Assembly: GCA_003242425.1 (NCBI GenBank)
Contig: QGUL01000026.1
Coordinates: forward strand, 1-10,677
Source of the DNA: Pseudomonadota bacterium
GTDB taxonomy: Bacteria > Pseudomonadota > Gammaproteobacteria > Burkholderiales > SG8-39
Length of the DNA: 10,677 nt
Direction: 5' to 3'
Shown: piece by piece, positions 1 through 10,194 of the stretch
Position numbering within the stretch: the first letter of the stretch is position 1
Layout: every line of letters begins with the position of its first letter
The notes under the pieces: model-generated
Databases searched by the model: none
Seen by the model: only the letters and a program-made list of their open reading frames with translations
What the model was told of the DNA's origin: nothing
Position numbers and translations under genes: made by a program

Positions 1-65
1 CCTGAACGCGCGCCGGTCTCCCCGACGGGCGGTGGGCAAAGGTGCCAGGACCCGCGGGGGGGGGG
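1..65. other. Unreliable left edge of the contig
   Basis: None of the three forward frames here reads as CarB, although recognisable CarB begins abruptly at 66 and should continue upstream. The frame used by carB has a TGA at 3-5. A run of ten G (57-66) abuts the point where homology starts. Fragments such as the bases around 25-46 look like a corrupted version of the expected codons just before the VRAYRHK segment. This suggests sequencing error at a read end and not a real gene boundary. The GTG at 42 should not be taken as a start codon. Confidence 0.6.
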
Positions 66-1769
<1,704 letters not shown>

Positions 1770-1783
1770 CGACGCAATCTGCC

Positions 1784-1789
1784 GATAAT
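1784..1789 (+). promoter_or_regulatory. Possible -10 element for greA
   Basis: GATAAT lies 15 bases after the carB stop, with a TG four bases upstream of it (not the standard extended -10 spacing). A -35 at normal distance (about 1761-1766, CTGCAT) is a poor match. If used, transcription would start near 1796 and give a leader of about 95 bases that contains the hairpin at 1838-1865. Weak evidence: greA could instead be read through from carB. Confidence 0.3.
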
Positions 1790-1837
1790 AGACGGGCCGG
1801 CCGTTGAGGTCGGTCCCTTTATGCTCAGAACCTGGTT

Positions 1838-1877
1838 CCCTTGGCCATACGTTCATGGCCGAGGGTTCTTTTTTCTT
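1838..1877 (+). terminator. Intrinsic terminator or attenuator in the greA leader
   Basis: CCCTTGGCCAT (1838-1848) pairs with ATGGCCGAGGG (1855-1865) over 11 bp with a single G-U pair and a 6-base loop. A T-rich run follows directly (1866-1877, TTCTTTTTTCTT). This is the classic shape of a Rho-independent terminator. It ends only about 13 bases before the greA ATG, so besides ending carB transcripts it may act as an attenuator inside the greA leader. E. coli greA is known to have a leader terminator that yields the short GraL RNAs; equivalence here is inferred. Confidence 0.75.
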
Positions 1878-1890
1878 GTTTGAGAGAACG

Positions 1891-2367
1891 ATGAACAAAA
1901 TCCCGTTGACCGTCGCCGGAGCCGAGAAACTGCGTGCCGAGCTGCACCGGCTCAAAACGGTGGAACGGCCCGCCGTGATCAACGCGATTGCCGAAGCGCG
2001 CGCTCAGGGCGATCTGTCGGAAAATGCCGAGTACGACGCCGCCAAGGAGCGCCAGAGTTTCATCGAGGGGCGCATCAAGGAGGTCGAGGCCAAGCTGGCG
2101 AACGCCCAGATCATCGACCCGAAGGAGCTCGACGCCGACGGCCGTTGCGTCTTCGGCGCGACGGTGGACCTGGAAGACGAGGAAAGCGGCGAAACCGTGA
2201 CCTATCAGATCGTCGGCGACGACGAGGCCGACATCAAGGAGGGCAAGATTTCGATCAGCTCGCCCATCGCGCGGGCGCTGATCGGCAAGTACGCGGGCGA
2301 TACGGCCGAAGTGCACGCGCCGGGCGGCATCCGCCGTTACGAAATCCTGGACGTGCGTTACGAGTAG
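1891..2367 (+). CDS. greA: Transcription elongation factor GreA
   Basis: Rescues backtracked RNA polymerase by stimulating its intrinsic cleavage of the nascent RNA 3' end; acts through the secondary channel. The product is 158 residues, exactly the usual GreA length. The N-terminal antiparallel coiled coil spans roughly residues 1-75, with the conserved tip GDLSENAEY at 40-48 carrying the acidic pair D41 and E44 that helps hold the catalytic Mg. The C-terminal FKBP-like domain ends with [12 protein letters not shown] and VHAPGG. The ATG at 1891 is chosen because [14 protein letters not shown] matches the family N-terminus and a GAGA purine stretch lies just upstream; in-frame TTG and ATG codons further upstream (1804 and after) would add residues foreign to the family and cover the terminator hairpin. 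It follows carB by 121 bases and converges on yhbY with a 29-base gap. Regulation may involve the leader hairpin. Confidence 0.97.
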   Translation: MNKIPLTVAGAEKLRAELHRLKTVERPAVINAIAEARAQGDLSENAEYDAAKERQSFIEGRIKEVEAKLANAQIIDPKELDADGRCVFGATVDLEDEESGETVTYQIVGDDEADIKEGKISISSPIARALIGKYAGDTAEVHAPGGIRRYEILDVRYE

Positions 2368-2373
2368 GCCGCG

Positions 2374-2392
2374 GCGGGCGCATCCCGCCCGC
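2374..2392. terminator. GC-rich hairpin between convergent greA and yhbY
   Basis: GCGGGCG (2374-2380) pairs perfectly with CGCCCGC (2386-2392) around a 5-base loop, and the hairpin sits between the two stop codons. It could serve as a shared, bidirectional 3' end for both genes. No T tract follows on either strand, so it is not a standard intrinsic terminator; it may only stabilise mRNA ends. Confidence 0.4.
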
Positions 2393-2396
2393 ACCC

Positions 2397-2828
2397 TCAG
2401 GCGGCGGCCGGTTTGCGCGCTTTGTTGCGGCGGGGTTTCTTGGCGCGCACCTTGGTCCAGACGGGGCCCGCCTTGGTCTGCTTGGCCGCCGGCCGGTTGC
2501 CGCCGGGCTTGGCGCTGCGCGCGTTGCGGTTTTTGACGTTCTTCTTGGCGCCCTGGGGTCGCTCCCGGTACACCACCAGGACCTTGCCGATGTGCTGGAT
2601 CGCCGAGGCGCCGGTGTTGGCACAGATGGTGCCCATCATGTCTTCGCGCTCATCGGGATCGTCGCTGTCGACCTTGATCTTGATGAGCTCGTGCGCCTTG
2701 AGGCTGTTGTCGATCTCCTTCAGCACGGCCGCACTGAGGCCTTCGGCGCCGATCATCACCACGGGACGGAGCGAATGTGCGCGCGCCTTCAAAGCGCTGC
2801 GCTCCGCGGGAGTGAGGATTTTGTTCAT
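2397..2828 (-). CDS. yhbY: YhbY/CRM-domain RNA-binding protein, ribosome assembly
   Basis: Small KH-like (CRS1-YhbY, CRM) RNA-binding protein that associates with pre-50S particles. The core CRM domain covers about residues 1-90: LTPAERSALKARAHSL, then VMIGAEGLS with the signature GxxG loop at G27-G30, then IKVDSDD and a final strand VLVVYRER. The E. coli protein is about 97 residues; this one is 143 because of a C-terminal tail (about 91-143) rich in Lys, Arg, Ala and Pro (about 18 of 53 basic), likely disordered and RNA-binding. The start is ATG on the minus strand at 2828-2826, preceded by AAGG four bases away. It is convergent with greA and divergent from rlmE, the same neighbours as in many proteobacteria, though the strand differs from the rest of the block, so it has its own promoter, probably in 2829-3087; I could not define it. 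Confidence 0.93.
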   Translation of the reverse strand: MNKILTPAERSALKARAHSLRPVVMIGAEGLSAAVLKEIDNSLKAHELIKIKVDSDDPDEREDMMGTICANTGASAIQHIGKVLVVYRERPQGAKKNVKNRNARSAKPGGNRPAAKQTKAGPVWTKVRAKKPRRNKARKPAAA

Positions 2829-3087
2829 CGAACCTTTTTCTAATCGTGACGGGACGCCCTGGGGCGGGTCCCGGACTCGTTTGATGCAATTCTTGGGCGC
2901 GGCTTGGGGAGGCGCGGGATGCGCGTAGGACTTCCCAAGTGGAGTTCGCGGGGCTTCGCCTCGAGCCGGTGCGGCATGTTACACCGGTCGGGCGGGACGC
3001 TTGAAGCGGCTCGGACGCTGGCCCTCGCCCCTAATGCCGTTCCGGCCGCGGCCGGAAACTCTACAACCCGGAACGCATTTTAGCGCC
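2829..3087. other. Divergent yhbY/rlmE intergenic region with several inverted repeats
   Basis: No plausible gene is seen. The region must hold the promoters of yhbY (leftward) and probably rlmE (rightward). Besides the 18-bp palindrome listed separately, it holds a hairpin of CCGGTG (2966-2971) and CACCGG (2982-2987) with a 10-base loop, an alternative pairing of CGAGCCG (2962-2968) with CGGCTCG (3007-3013), and an imperfect GGGAC/GTCCC repeat near 2850-2871. In such GC-rich DNA some of these may be chance. No good paired -35/-10 was found; TACAAC at 3062-3067 is a weak -10 candidate for rlmE. Confidence 0.5.
3040..3057. promoter_or_regulatory. 18-bp perfect palindrome upstream of rlmE
   Basis: The bases 3040-3057 (TTCCGGCCG followed by its exact complement) form a perfect inverted repeat with no spacer. 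It lies 30 bases before the rlmE ATG and overlaps where a -35 would fall for the weak TACAAC -10 at 3062-3067. A spacerless palindrome of this length suits a dimeric DNA-binding protein better than an RNA hairpin, but no known operator is recognised. Chance is less likely than for shorter repeats, though GC-richness raises it. Confidence 0.4.
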
Positions 3088-3714
3088 ATGGCGCGCAGCA
3101 AGACGAGCAAAGCGTGGATGCACGAGCACGTTACCGATGTATACGTGCAACGTGCCAAGGCGCAGGGCTACCGCTCCCGCGCCGCCTTCAAGCTGCTGGA
3201 AATCGACGCCAGGGACCGCCTGCTGCGGCCCGGGCAGACCGTGATCGACCTGGGTGCCGCGCCCGGCGGCTGGTCGCAGGTGGCGGCGGCGAAGGTCGGC
3301 CGCGGCGGCCGGGTGATCGCCGTGGATCTGCTGCCCATGGACCCGGTCGCCGGGGTGACGTTCCTGCAACAGGATTTCACGACCGACGAGGGGCTCGCGG
3401 CGGTGGAGGCCGCGCTCGGCGGGGCGCAGGCCGATGTTGTGTTATCCGACATGGCCCCCAATATTTCCGGCATTAGCGTGGCGGATCAGGCACGTAGCAT
3501 TCATCTTTGCGAACTTGCCGTGGACTTTGCAGTCAACCATCTCAGACCGGAGGGCGTGCTGCTGATGAAGGCTTTCCAGGGCGCGGGCTTCCCGGAGCTG
3601 CTGGCCGGGCTGCGGCGGCGTTTCCGCAGCGTGGCGTCCCGTAAACCGGACGCCTCGCGCGGCCGTTCCAGCGAGATGTACCTGCTGGCGCGCGGTCCGC
3701 GCCAGAGTGCCTAG
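3088..3714 (+). CDS. rlmE: 23S rRNA 2'-O-methyltransferase RlmE (FtsJ/RrmJ)
   Basis: Methylates the 2'-hydroxyl of U2552 (E. coli numbering) in the A loop of 23S rRNA on the 50S subunit with S-adenosylmethionine. The product is 208 residues (E. coli 209). The Rossmann fold shows the SAM motif [11 protein letters not shown] at 54-64, then DLLPMDP (80-86) and SDMAPN (120-125). The K-D-K-E catalytic set falls at K35, D121, K161 and E196, matching E. coli K38, D124, K164, E199. [10 protein letters not shown] is the usual basic N-terminus, so the ATG at 3088 is chosen over in-frame ATG 3034, which would add 18 atypical residues and read through the palindrome. No clear Shine-Dalgarno precedes 3088 (nearest is GGAA at 3070-3073). 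ftsH follows after 93 bases, the rlmE-ftsH pairing seen in E. coli, where they are co-transcribed. Confidence 0.96.
   Translation: MARSKTSKAWMHEHVTDVYVQRAKAQGYRSRAAFKLLEIDARDRLLRPGQTVIDLGAAPGGWSQVAAAKVGRGGRVIAVDLLPMDPVAGVTFLQQDFTTDEGLAAVEAALGGAQADVVLSDMAPNISGISVADQARSIHLCELAVDFAVNHLRPEGVLLMKAFQGAGFPELLAGLRRRFRSVASRKPDASRGRSSEMYLLARGPRQSA
3685..3705 (+). other. Perfect 8-bp hairpin at the 3' end of rlmE
   Basis: CTGGCGCG (3685-3692) and CGCGCCAG (3698-3705) pair perfectly around a 5-base loop, inside the last rlmE codons. The nearest T run (TTTTTT, 3742-3747) is 36 bases away, so it is not a standard terminator. It may be a chance product of Arg/Ala-rich GC codons, or may slow 3' exonucleases between rlmE and ftsH. 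Confidence 0.25.
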
Positions 3715-3807
3715 CGCGGCGGCCCTATGCCCGTTGTGCCTGTTTTTTGCGCGTAGAATAGGTTCCATCCGGCGTTCGGTCGCCGCGACGCTTCAAGAGG
3801 AGTTGAG

Positions 3808-5688
<1,881 letters not shown>

Positions 5689-5704
5689 GCGCGTTAAACT
5701 CCAT

Positions 5705-5732
5705 AGCCCGCAGCCGCCGCTGCGGGCTTTTT
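5705..5732 (+). terminator. Strong intrinsic terminator after ftsH
   Basis: AGCCCGCAGC (5705-5714) pairs perfectly over 10 bp with GCTGCGGGCT (5719-5728) around a CGCC loop, followed by five T (5728-5732) and then CATTT. It lies 16 bases after the ftsH stop and ends 20 bases before the folP ATG. It should end most ftsH transcripts, so folP-glmM needs read-through or a promoter of its own. Confidence 0.92.
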
Positions 5733-5752
5733 CATTTCACTTACCGTTCTGT

Positions 5753-6601
5753 ATGGTCACCACGTTGCATTGCGGCCGTTACCGCCTGTCGCTCGAGCGC
5801 CCGTTGATCATGGGCATCGTCAACGTCACGCCGGACTCCTTTTCGGACGGCGGGGCTTTCCTGGACCCGGCTGCCGCCATCGCCCACGCCCACCGGCTGG
5901 TGGAGGAAGGCGCCGACATTCTCGACATCGGCGGCGAATCCACGCGGCCGGGAGCGGTCGCCGTCCCCGTCGAACAGGAGCTGGCGCGCGTGCTGCCGGT
6001 GCTCCGGGGCTTGCGCGACATCGACGTGCCGATCTCGGTCGATACCGTGAAGCCCGAGGTGATGAGCGCGGCCCTGGCCGAGGGCGCCTCGATCATCAAC
6101 GACATCACCGCCCTCGGGGCGCGCGGCGCGATGGACATCGTCGCCGCTTCCGATGCCGCGGTCTGTCTGATGCATATGCAAGGCGAGCCGCGCACCATGC
6201 AGATCAATCCCCAGTACCAGGACGTGGTGACGGAGGTGCGCGATTTCCTTGCCGAACGTGTGGGCGCGGTGATTGCCCACGGCATTCCGCGCGAGCGGGT
6301 GATCGTCGATCCGGGTTACGGCTTCGGCAAGACGCTGGAACACAACCTGACGCTGCTGCGGAACCAGGAGCGCCTGCTCGAACTCGGAGTGCCGGTGCTG
6401 GCGGGCTGGTCGCGCAAGTCGAGCCTGGGGCTCATCACGGGCCGGCCCACCAACGACCGCCTGGCGGCGAGTATCGCCGCGGCCGTGCTTGCGGTGCAGC
6501 ACGGTGCCAGGATCGTGCGCGTGCACGATGTCGCGGCGACGCGCGACGCGCTGGCGGTACTGCAGGCGGTCGAAGGCGAACGCCCGGCCGGCACAGCCTA
6601 G
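5753..6601 (+). CDS. folP: Dihydropteroate synthase
   Basis: Condenses p-aminobenzoate with 6-hydroxymethyl-7,8-dihydropterin pyrophosphate to give 7,8-dihydropteroate in folate synthesis; it is the sulfonamide target. The product is 282 residues, the same as E. coli FolP. The TIM-barrel signatures appear in order: [15 protein letters not shown] (20-34), with N24 as likely Mg ligand; [11 protein letters not shown] (58-68), loop 2 with T64, R65, P66; SVDT (95-98); NDI (116-118); MHMQG (140-144); DPGYGFGKT (186-194); GWSRKSS (218-224) with K222; and RVHDV (256-260) with R256 and H258. It has no visible sulfonamide-resistance type replacement in these motifs. The ATG at 5753 gives the standard N-terminus but has no purine-rich ribosome site; the 20 bases upstream are pyrimidine-rich and come straight after the terminator. 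The stop is 14 bases before glmM, indicating co-transcription. Confidence 0.96.
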   Translation: MVTTLHCGRYRLSLERPLIMGIVNVTPDSFSDGGAFLDPAAAIAHAHRLVEEGADILDIGGESTRPGAVAVPVEQELARVLPVLRGLRDIDVPISVDTVKPEVMSAALAEGASIINDITALGARGAMDIVAASDAAVCLMHMQGEPRTMQINPQYQDVVTEVRDFLAERVGAVIAHGIPRERVIVDPGYGFGKTLEHNLTLLRNQERLLELGVPVLAGWSRKSSLGLITGRPTNDRLAASIAAAVLAVQHGARIVRVHDVAATRDALAVLQAVEGERPAGTA

Positions 6602-6615
6602 GAAAGGGAGTGTCG

Positions 6616-7968
6616 ATGAGTCGCAAATATTTCGGCACCGACGGCGTACGAGGACGCGTCGGTGATTCGCCCATTACGCCCGATTTCGTGCTCCGGCTGG
6701 GGTTCGCCGCCGGGGAAGTGCTGGTGCGGCGCGGCAACGTGGGGCCGGAAGGGCCTGCGGTGCTGATCGGCAAGGACACCCGCATCTCCGGCTACATGTT
6801 GGAGGCGGCGCTGCAGGCCGGGCTGGCGGCTGCGGGCGTGGACGTGATGCTGTGCGGGCCGATGCCCACGCCCGGCGTGGCCTATCTCACCCGGGCGCTC
6901 CGGCTGCAGGCCGGCATCGTCATCAGCGCTTCGCACAATCCCTACGACGACAACGGCATCAAGTTCTTTTCCGCCGACGGCGGCAAGCTGCCCGATGCGG
7001 TGGAGGCGGAAATCGAGGCGGCGCTGGAACGTCCGCTCACCTGCCGGCCTTCGGCGGAACTCGGCAAGGCGCGGCGCATCGAGGACGCCGCCGGCCGTTA
7101 CATCGAATTCTGCAAGAGCACCTTCCCCAACGCCCTGCATCTGCGGGGACTGAAGATCGTGGTCGATTGCGCCCACGGCGCCGCCTACCACATCGCGCCG
7201 CACGTCTTCCACGAGCTGGGCGCGGAAGTGGTGGCGATCGGCAACCAGCCGAACGGCCTCAATATCAACGACGCCTGCGGCGCGACGCGTCCGCAGGCGC
7301 TGAGCGAGGCGGTCGTCGCGAACGGCGCGGACCTGGGCATCGCGCTCGACGGCGACGGCGACCGGCTGATCATGGTCGACGCCAAGGGCCGCTGCTACGA
7401 CGGCGACCAGCTCCTCTACGTCATCGCGCGCGAACGCGCCCGCAACGGCGGGATCGCCGGCGTGGTGGGCACGCTGATGAGCAACCTCGCCCTTGAACGC
7501 GCGCTGGAAGCGGAAGGCATCGCCTTCGTGCGTGCCAAGGTGGGCGACCGTTACGTGCTCGAGCTGCTGCAGGAACGCGGCTGGCAGCTGGGCGGCGAGA
7601 ACAGCGGCCACATCATCTGCCTCGACAAGCACACCACCGGCGACGGTATCGTCTCCGCCCTGCAGGTGCTCACCGCGCTGGTGCAGCACCAGCGCACGCT
7701 GGAGGAGCTGGCCGGCGCGCTGAAGCTCTATCCGCAGCGGCTCATCAATGTGCGCATCCGCCGCGGCGTGGACTGGCAGTCGCATCCTTCCATTCAACGC
7801 ACTTATGCCGACATAGAATCGCGTCTCGGCAAGCGCGGCCGGCTGCTGTTGCGCGCCTCGGGCACCGAGCCGGTGCTGCGCGTCATGGTGGAAGGCGAGG
7901 ACGGCGCCGAGGTCGAGGCCCTGGCGCGCGAGATGGCCGATTGCGTGGAGCGCGCGCTCGCGGCCTGA
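6616..7968 (+). CDS. glmM: Phosphoglucosamine mutase
   Basis: Converts glucosamine-6-phosphate to glucosamine-1-phosphate, the step before GlmU on the way to UDP-N-acetylglucosamine for peptidoglycan and LPS. The product is 450 residues (E. coli 445) of the alpha-D-phosphohexomutase family. It begins [12 protein letters not shown]; the phosphoserine loop [16 protein letters not shown] carries the catalytic S106; the Mg loop LDGDGDR carries D245, D247 and D249; the sugar-binding GGENSGH motif follows; and the C-terminal phosphate-binding loop RASGTEP is at 413-419. The ATG at 6616 is preceded by AGGGAG with a 5-base spacer; an in-frame GTG at 6610 overlaps that site and is unlikely. The neighbouring folP and the 14-base gap reproduce the conserved folP-glmM pair. 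No intrinsic terminator is seen after its stop, so some read-through into pstS is possible. Confidence 0.97.
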   Translation: MSRKYFGTDGVRGRVGDSPITPDFVLRLGFAAGEVLVRRGNVGPEGPAVLIGKDTRISGYMLEAALQAGLAAAGVDVMLCGPMPTPGVAYLTRALRLQAGIVISASHNPYDDNGIKFFSADGGKLPDAVEAEIEAALERPLTCRPSAELGKARRIEDAAGRYIEFCKSTFPNALHLRGLKIVVDCAHGAAYHIAPHVFHELGAEVVAIGNQPNGLNINDACGATRPQALSEAVVANGADLGIALDGDGDRLIMVDAKGRCYDGDQLLYVIARERARNGGIAGVVGTLMSNLALERALEAEGIAFVRAKVGDRYVLELLQERGWQLGGENSGHIICLDKHTTGDGIVSALQVLTALVQHQRTLEELAGALKLYPQRLINVRIRRGVDWQSHPSIQRTYADIESRLGKRGRLLLRASGTEPVLRVMVEGEDGAEVEALAREMADCVERALAA

Positions 7969-7993
7969 GTCAGCCGGTTCCGGAATCGCGCTG

Positions 7994-8011
7994 CTGTCAT
8001 GTTTCTGCAAC
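7994..8011 (+). promoter_or_regulatory. Pho box (PhoB binding site) of the pst operon
   Basis: CTGTCAT (7994-8000), a 4-base spacer GTTT, then CTGCAAC (8005-8011) form two direct half-sites with the 11-base period of the PhoB consensus CTGTCAT-N4-CTGTCAT. The first half-site is perfect; the second has 4 of 7 matches with the key CTG kept. It lies upstream of a phosphate-binding protein gene and replaces the -35, as in known Pho promoters. This strongly implies induction by phosphate starvation. Confidence 0.85.
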
Positions 8012-8021
8012 ATGGCGTCTC

Positions 8022-8027
8022 TAGACT
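8022..8027 (+). promoter_or_regulatory. -10 element of the pstS promoter
   Basis: TAGACT matches TATAAT at 4 of 6 positions and begins 11 bases after the end of the Pho box, the spacing expected for PhoB-activated sigma-70 promoters. There is no -35 hexamer, as is usual for this class. Transcription would begin near 8034, leaving a short leader that carries GAGAGGAG (8043-8050) as ribosome site for the ATG at 8057. Confidence 0.6.
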
Positions 8028-8056
8028 GCGCGCGAGTCAATCGAGAGGAGCCAGCT

Positions 8057-9055
<999 letters not shown>

Positions 9056-9061
9056 GCCGTA

Positions 9062-9131
9062 CGGGAACGGTCCGGGCGAGGGGAAGGCGGTCCTCTGCCT
9101 TATCCCCGAACACGGACGATTCCGGTTCCCG
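9062..9131 (+). other. Nested long hairpin between pstS and pstC
   Basis: Four stacked helices can form in the transcript: CGGGAAC (9062-9068) with GTTCCCG (9125-9131), GTCCG (9070-9074) with CGGAC (9113-9117), GGGG (9080-9083) with CCCC (9104-9107), and AAGGC (9084-9088) with GCCTT (9097-9101), closing an 8-base loop. That is 21 base pairs in 70 bases, starting 6 bases after the pstS stop. No T tract follows directly (GTTGTTTT comes at 9141-9148). The likely role is to protect the 3' end of pstS mRNA or partly stop transcription, so that PstS is made in excess over the membrane parts. Confidence 0.6.
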
Positions 9132-9240
9132 CTCCGGCCCGTTGTTTTCAAGAGCTTAGGCCTTCGTGCCGGCCTCGGAACAAGACGACGACGTTGAATC
9201 GGACTCTCAGTACGATAAACTTGCGGCCCCGCACACAATC

Positions 9241-10194
9241 ATGATCGCCGTCACACGCAACGGCTCCGAATCCGCCGTGAACGTTCCTCTGTCCTCCAGC
9301 AGGCTGGCGAAACGCCGCACTCGCGTGTGGCGCGAAAAGGCCATCGAGTTCGTGCTGTTCCTGGCGGCGCTGGTCTCGGTGTTCACCACCCTGGGAATCG
9401 TCTACGTGCTGGTGAGCGAATCGGTGGTGTTCTTCAGCCACGTGTCGATCATCGACTTCCTCACCGATACCCAGTGGACGCCGCTGTTCGACGACGCCCA
9501 TTTCGGCATCCTGGTGTTGCTGTCGGGGACGCTGACCAGTTCGGCGGTGGCCCTGGCGATCGCCATCCCGTTCGGCACCATCATCGCGATCTATCTGTCC
9601 GAATTCGCACCCTTCCGGGTGCGCGAGATCGCCAAGCCCTTTCTCGAACTGCTGGGCGGCATCCCGACCATCGTCTACGGCTACTTCGCGCTGCTGTTCG
9701 TGACGCCGCTGCTGCAGCGCATCTGGCCCGAACTGCCCGGCTTCAACCTGCTCTCGGCCGGGATCGTCATGGGCATCATGATCATTCCCTACGTGAGCTC
9801 CATCAGCGAGGACGCGATGCGCGCGGTGCCCATGAGCCTGCGCGAAGGCTCCTATGCCATGGGGGCGACGCGCTTCCAGACGGCGGTGAAGGTCGTGGTG
9901 CCGGCAGCGTTTTCGGGCCTGGCCTCGGCCTATATCCTCGGCATATCGCGCGCGGTGGGTGAAACCATGATCCTCGCCGTGGCGGCGGGCATGCAGCCCA
10001 ACCTGACGTTCAATCCCGCCGAGCCGGCAGCCACCATCACCGCCTTCATCGTGCAGGTGGCGCTCGGCGACCTGCCGCACGGCTCGATCGGCTATCAGAC
10101 GATCTTCGCGGCCGGGCTGACGCTGCTCTTGATGACGCTGATGTTCAACATCCTCGGTTACGTGTTGCGCCGCAAGTTCCGGGAGGTCTACTGA
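9241..10194 (+). CDS. pstC: Phosphate ABC transporter permease PstC
   Basis: One of the two inner-membrane channel subunits of the Pst phosphate importer, partner of PstA, with PstB as ATPase. From ATG 9241 the product is 317 residues: a basic cytoplasmic N-terminus (SRLAKRRTRVWREK), then hydrophobic segments near 37-59, 90-118, 137-157, 172-188, 227-249 and 287-308. ELLGGIPTIVYGYFALL (136-152) is a hallmark of the family. The EAA-type loop that docks on the ATPase is at about 200-225 (REGSYAMGATRFQTAVKVVVPAA), followed by GISRAVGETM. The start is uncertain: in-frame GTG 9166 (342 residues) has a possible TAGG five bases upstream, but its 25 extra codons have a lower third-position GC and are acidic and hydrophilic; ATG 9241 has no clear ribosome site; GTG 9277 is a third option. 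The gene ends TGATG, overlapping pstA by one base, so translation is coupled. Confidence 0.93.
   Translation: MIAVTRNGSESAVNVPLSSSRLAKRRTRVWREKAIEFVLFLAALVSVFTTLGIVYVLVSESVVFFSHVSIIDFLTDTQWTPLFDDAHFGILVLLSGTLTSSAVALAIAIPFGTIIAIYLSEFAPFRVREIAKPFLELLGGIPTIVYGYFALLFVTPLLQRIWPELPGFNLLSAGIVMGIMIIPYVSSISEDAMRAVPMSLREGSYAMGATRFQTAVKVVVPAAFSGLASAYILGISRAVGETMILAVAAGMQPNLTFNPAEPAATITAFIVQVALGDLPHGSIGYQTIFAAGLTLLLMTLMFNILGYVLRRKFREVY

Noticed and set aside
1804..1890. Upstream start for greA adding 29 residues
   Set aside because: The added peptide is absent from GreA proteins and would be encoded across the terminator hairpin. Starting at 1891 gives exactly the family length of 158.
2966..3013. Small non-coding RNA suggested by inverted repeats in the yhbY-rlmE gap
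   Set aside because: The helices are short, compete with each other and have no T-tract terminator or clear promoter. They are kept only as an intergenic description.
5770..7968. Apparent 732-residue folP-glmM fusion in one open frame
   Set aside because: The upstream part is the wrong frame of folP (Arg/Pro/Gly-rich nonsense) that happens to be in frame with glmM. Real folP uses another frame with its own stop at 6601, and glmM has its own ribosome site.
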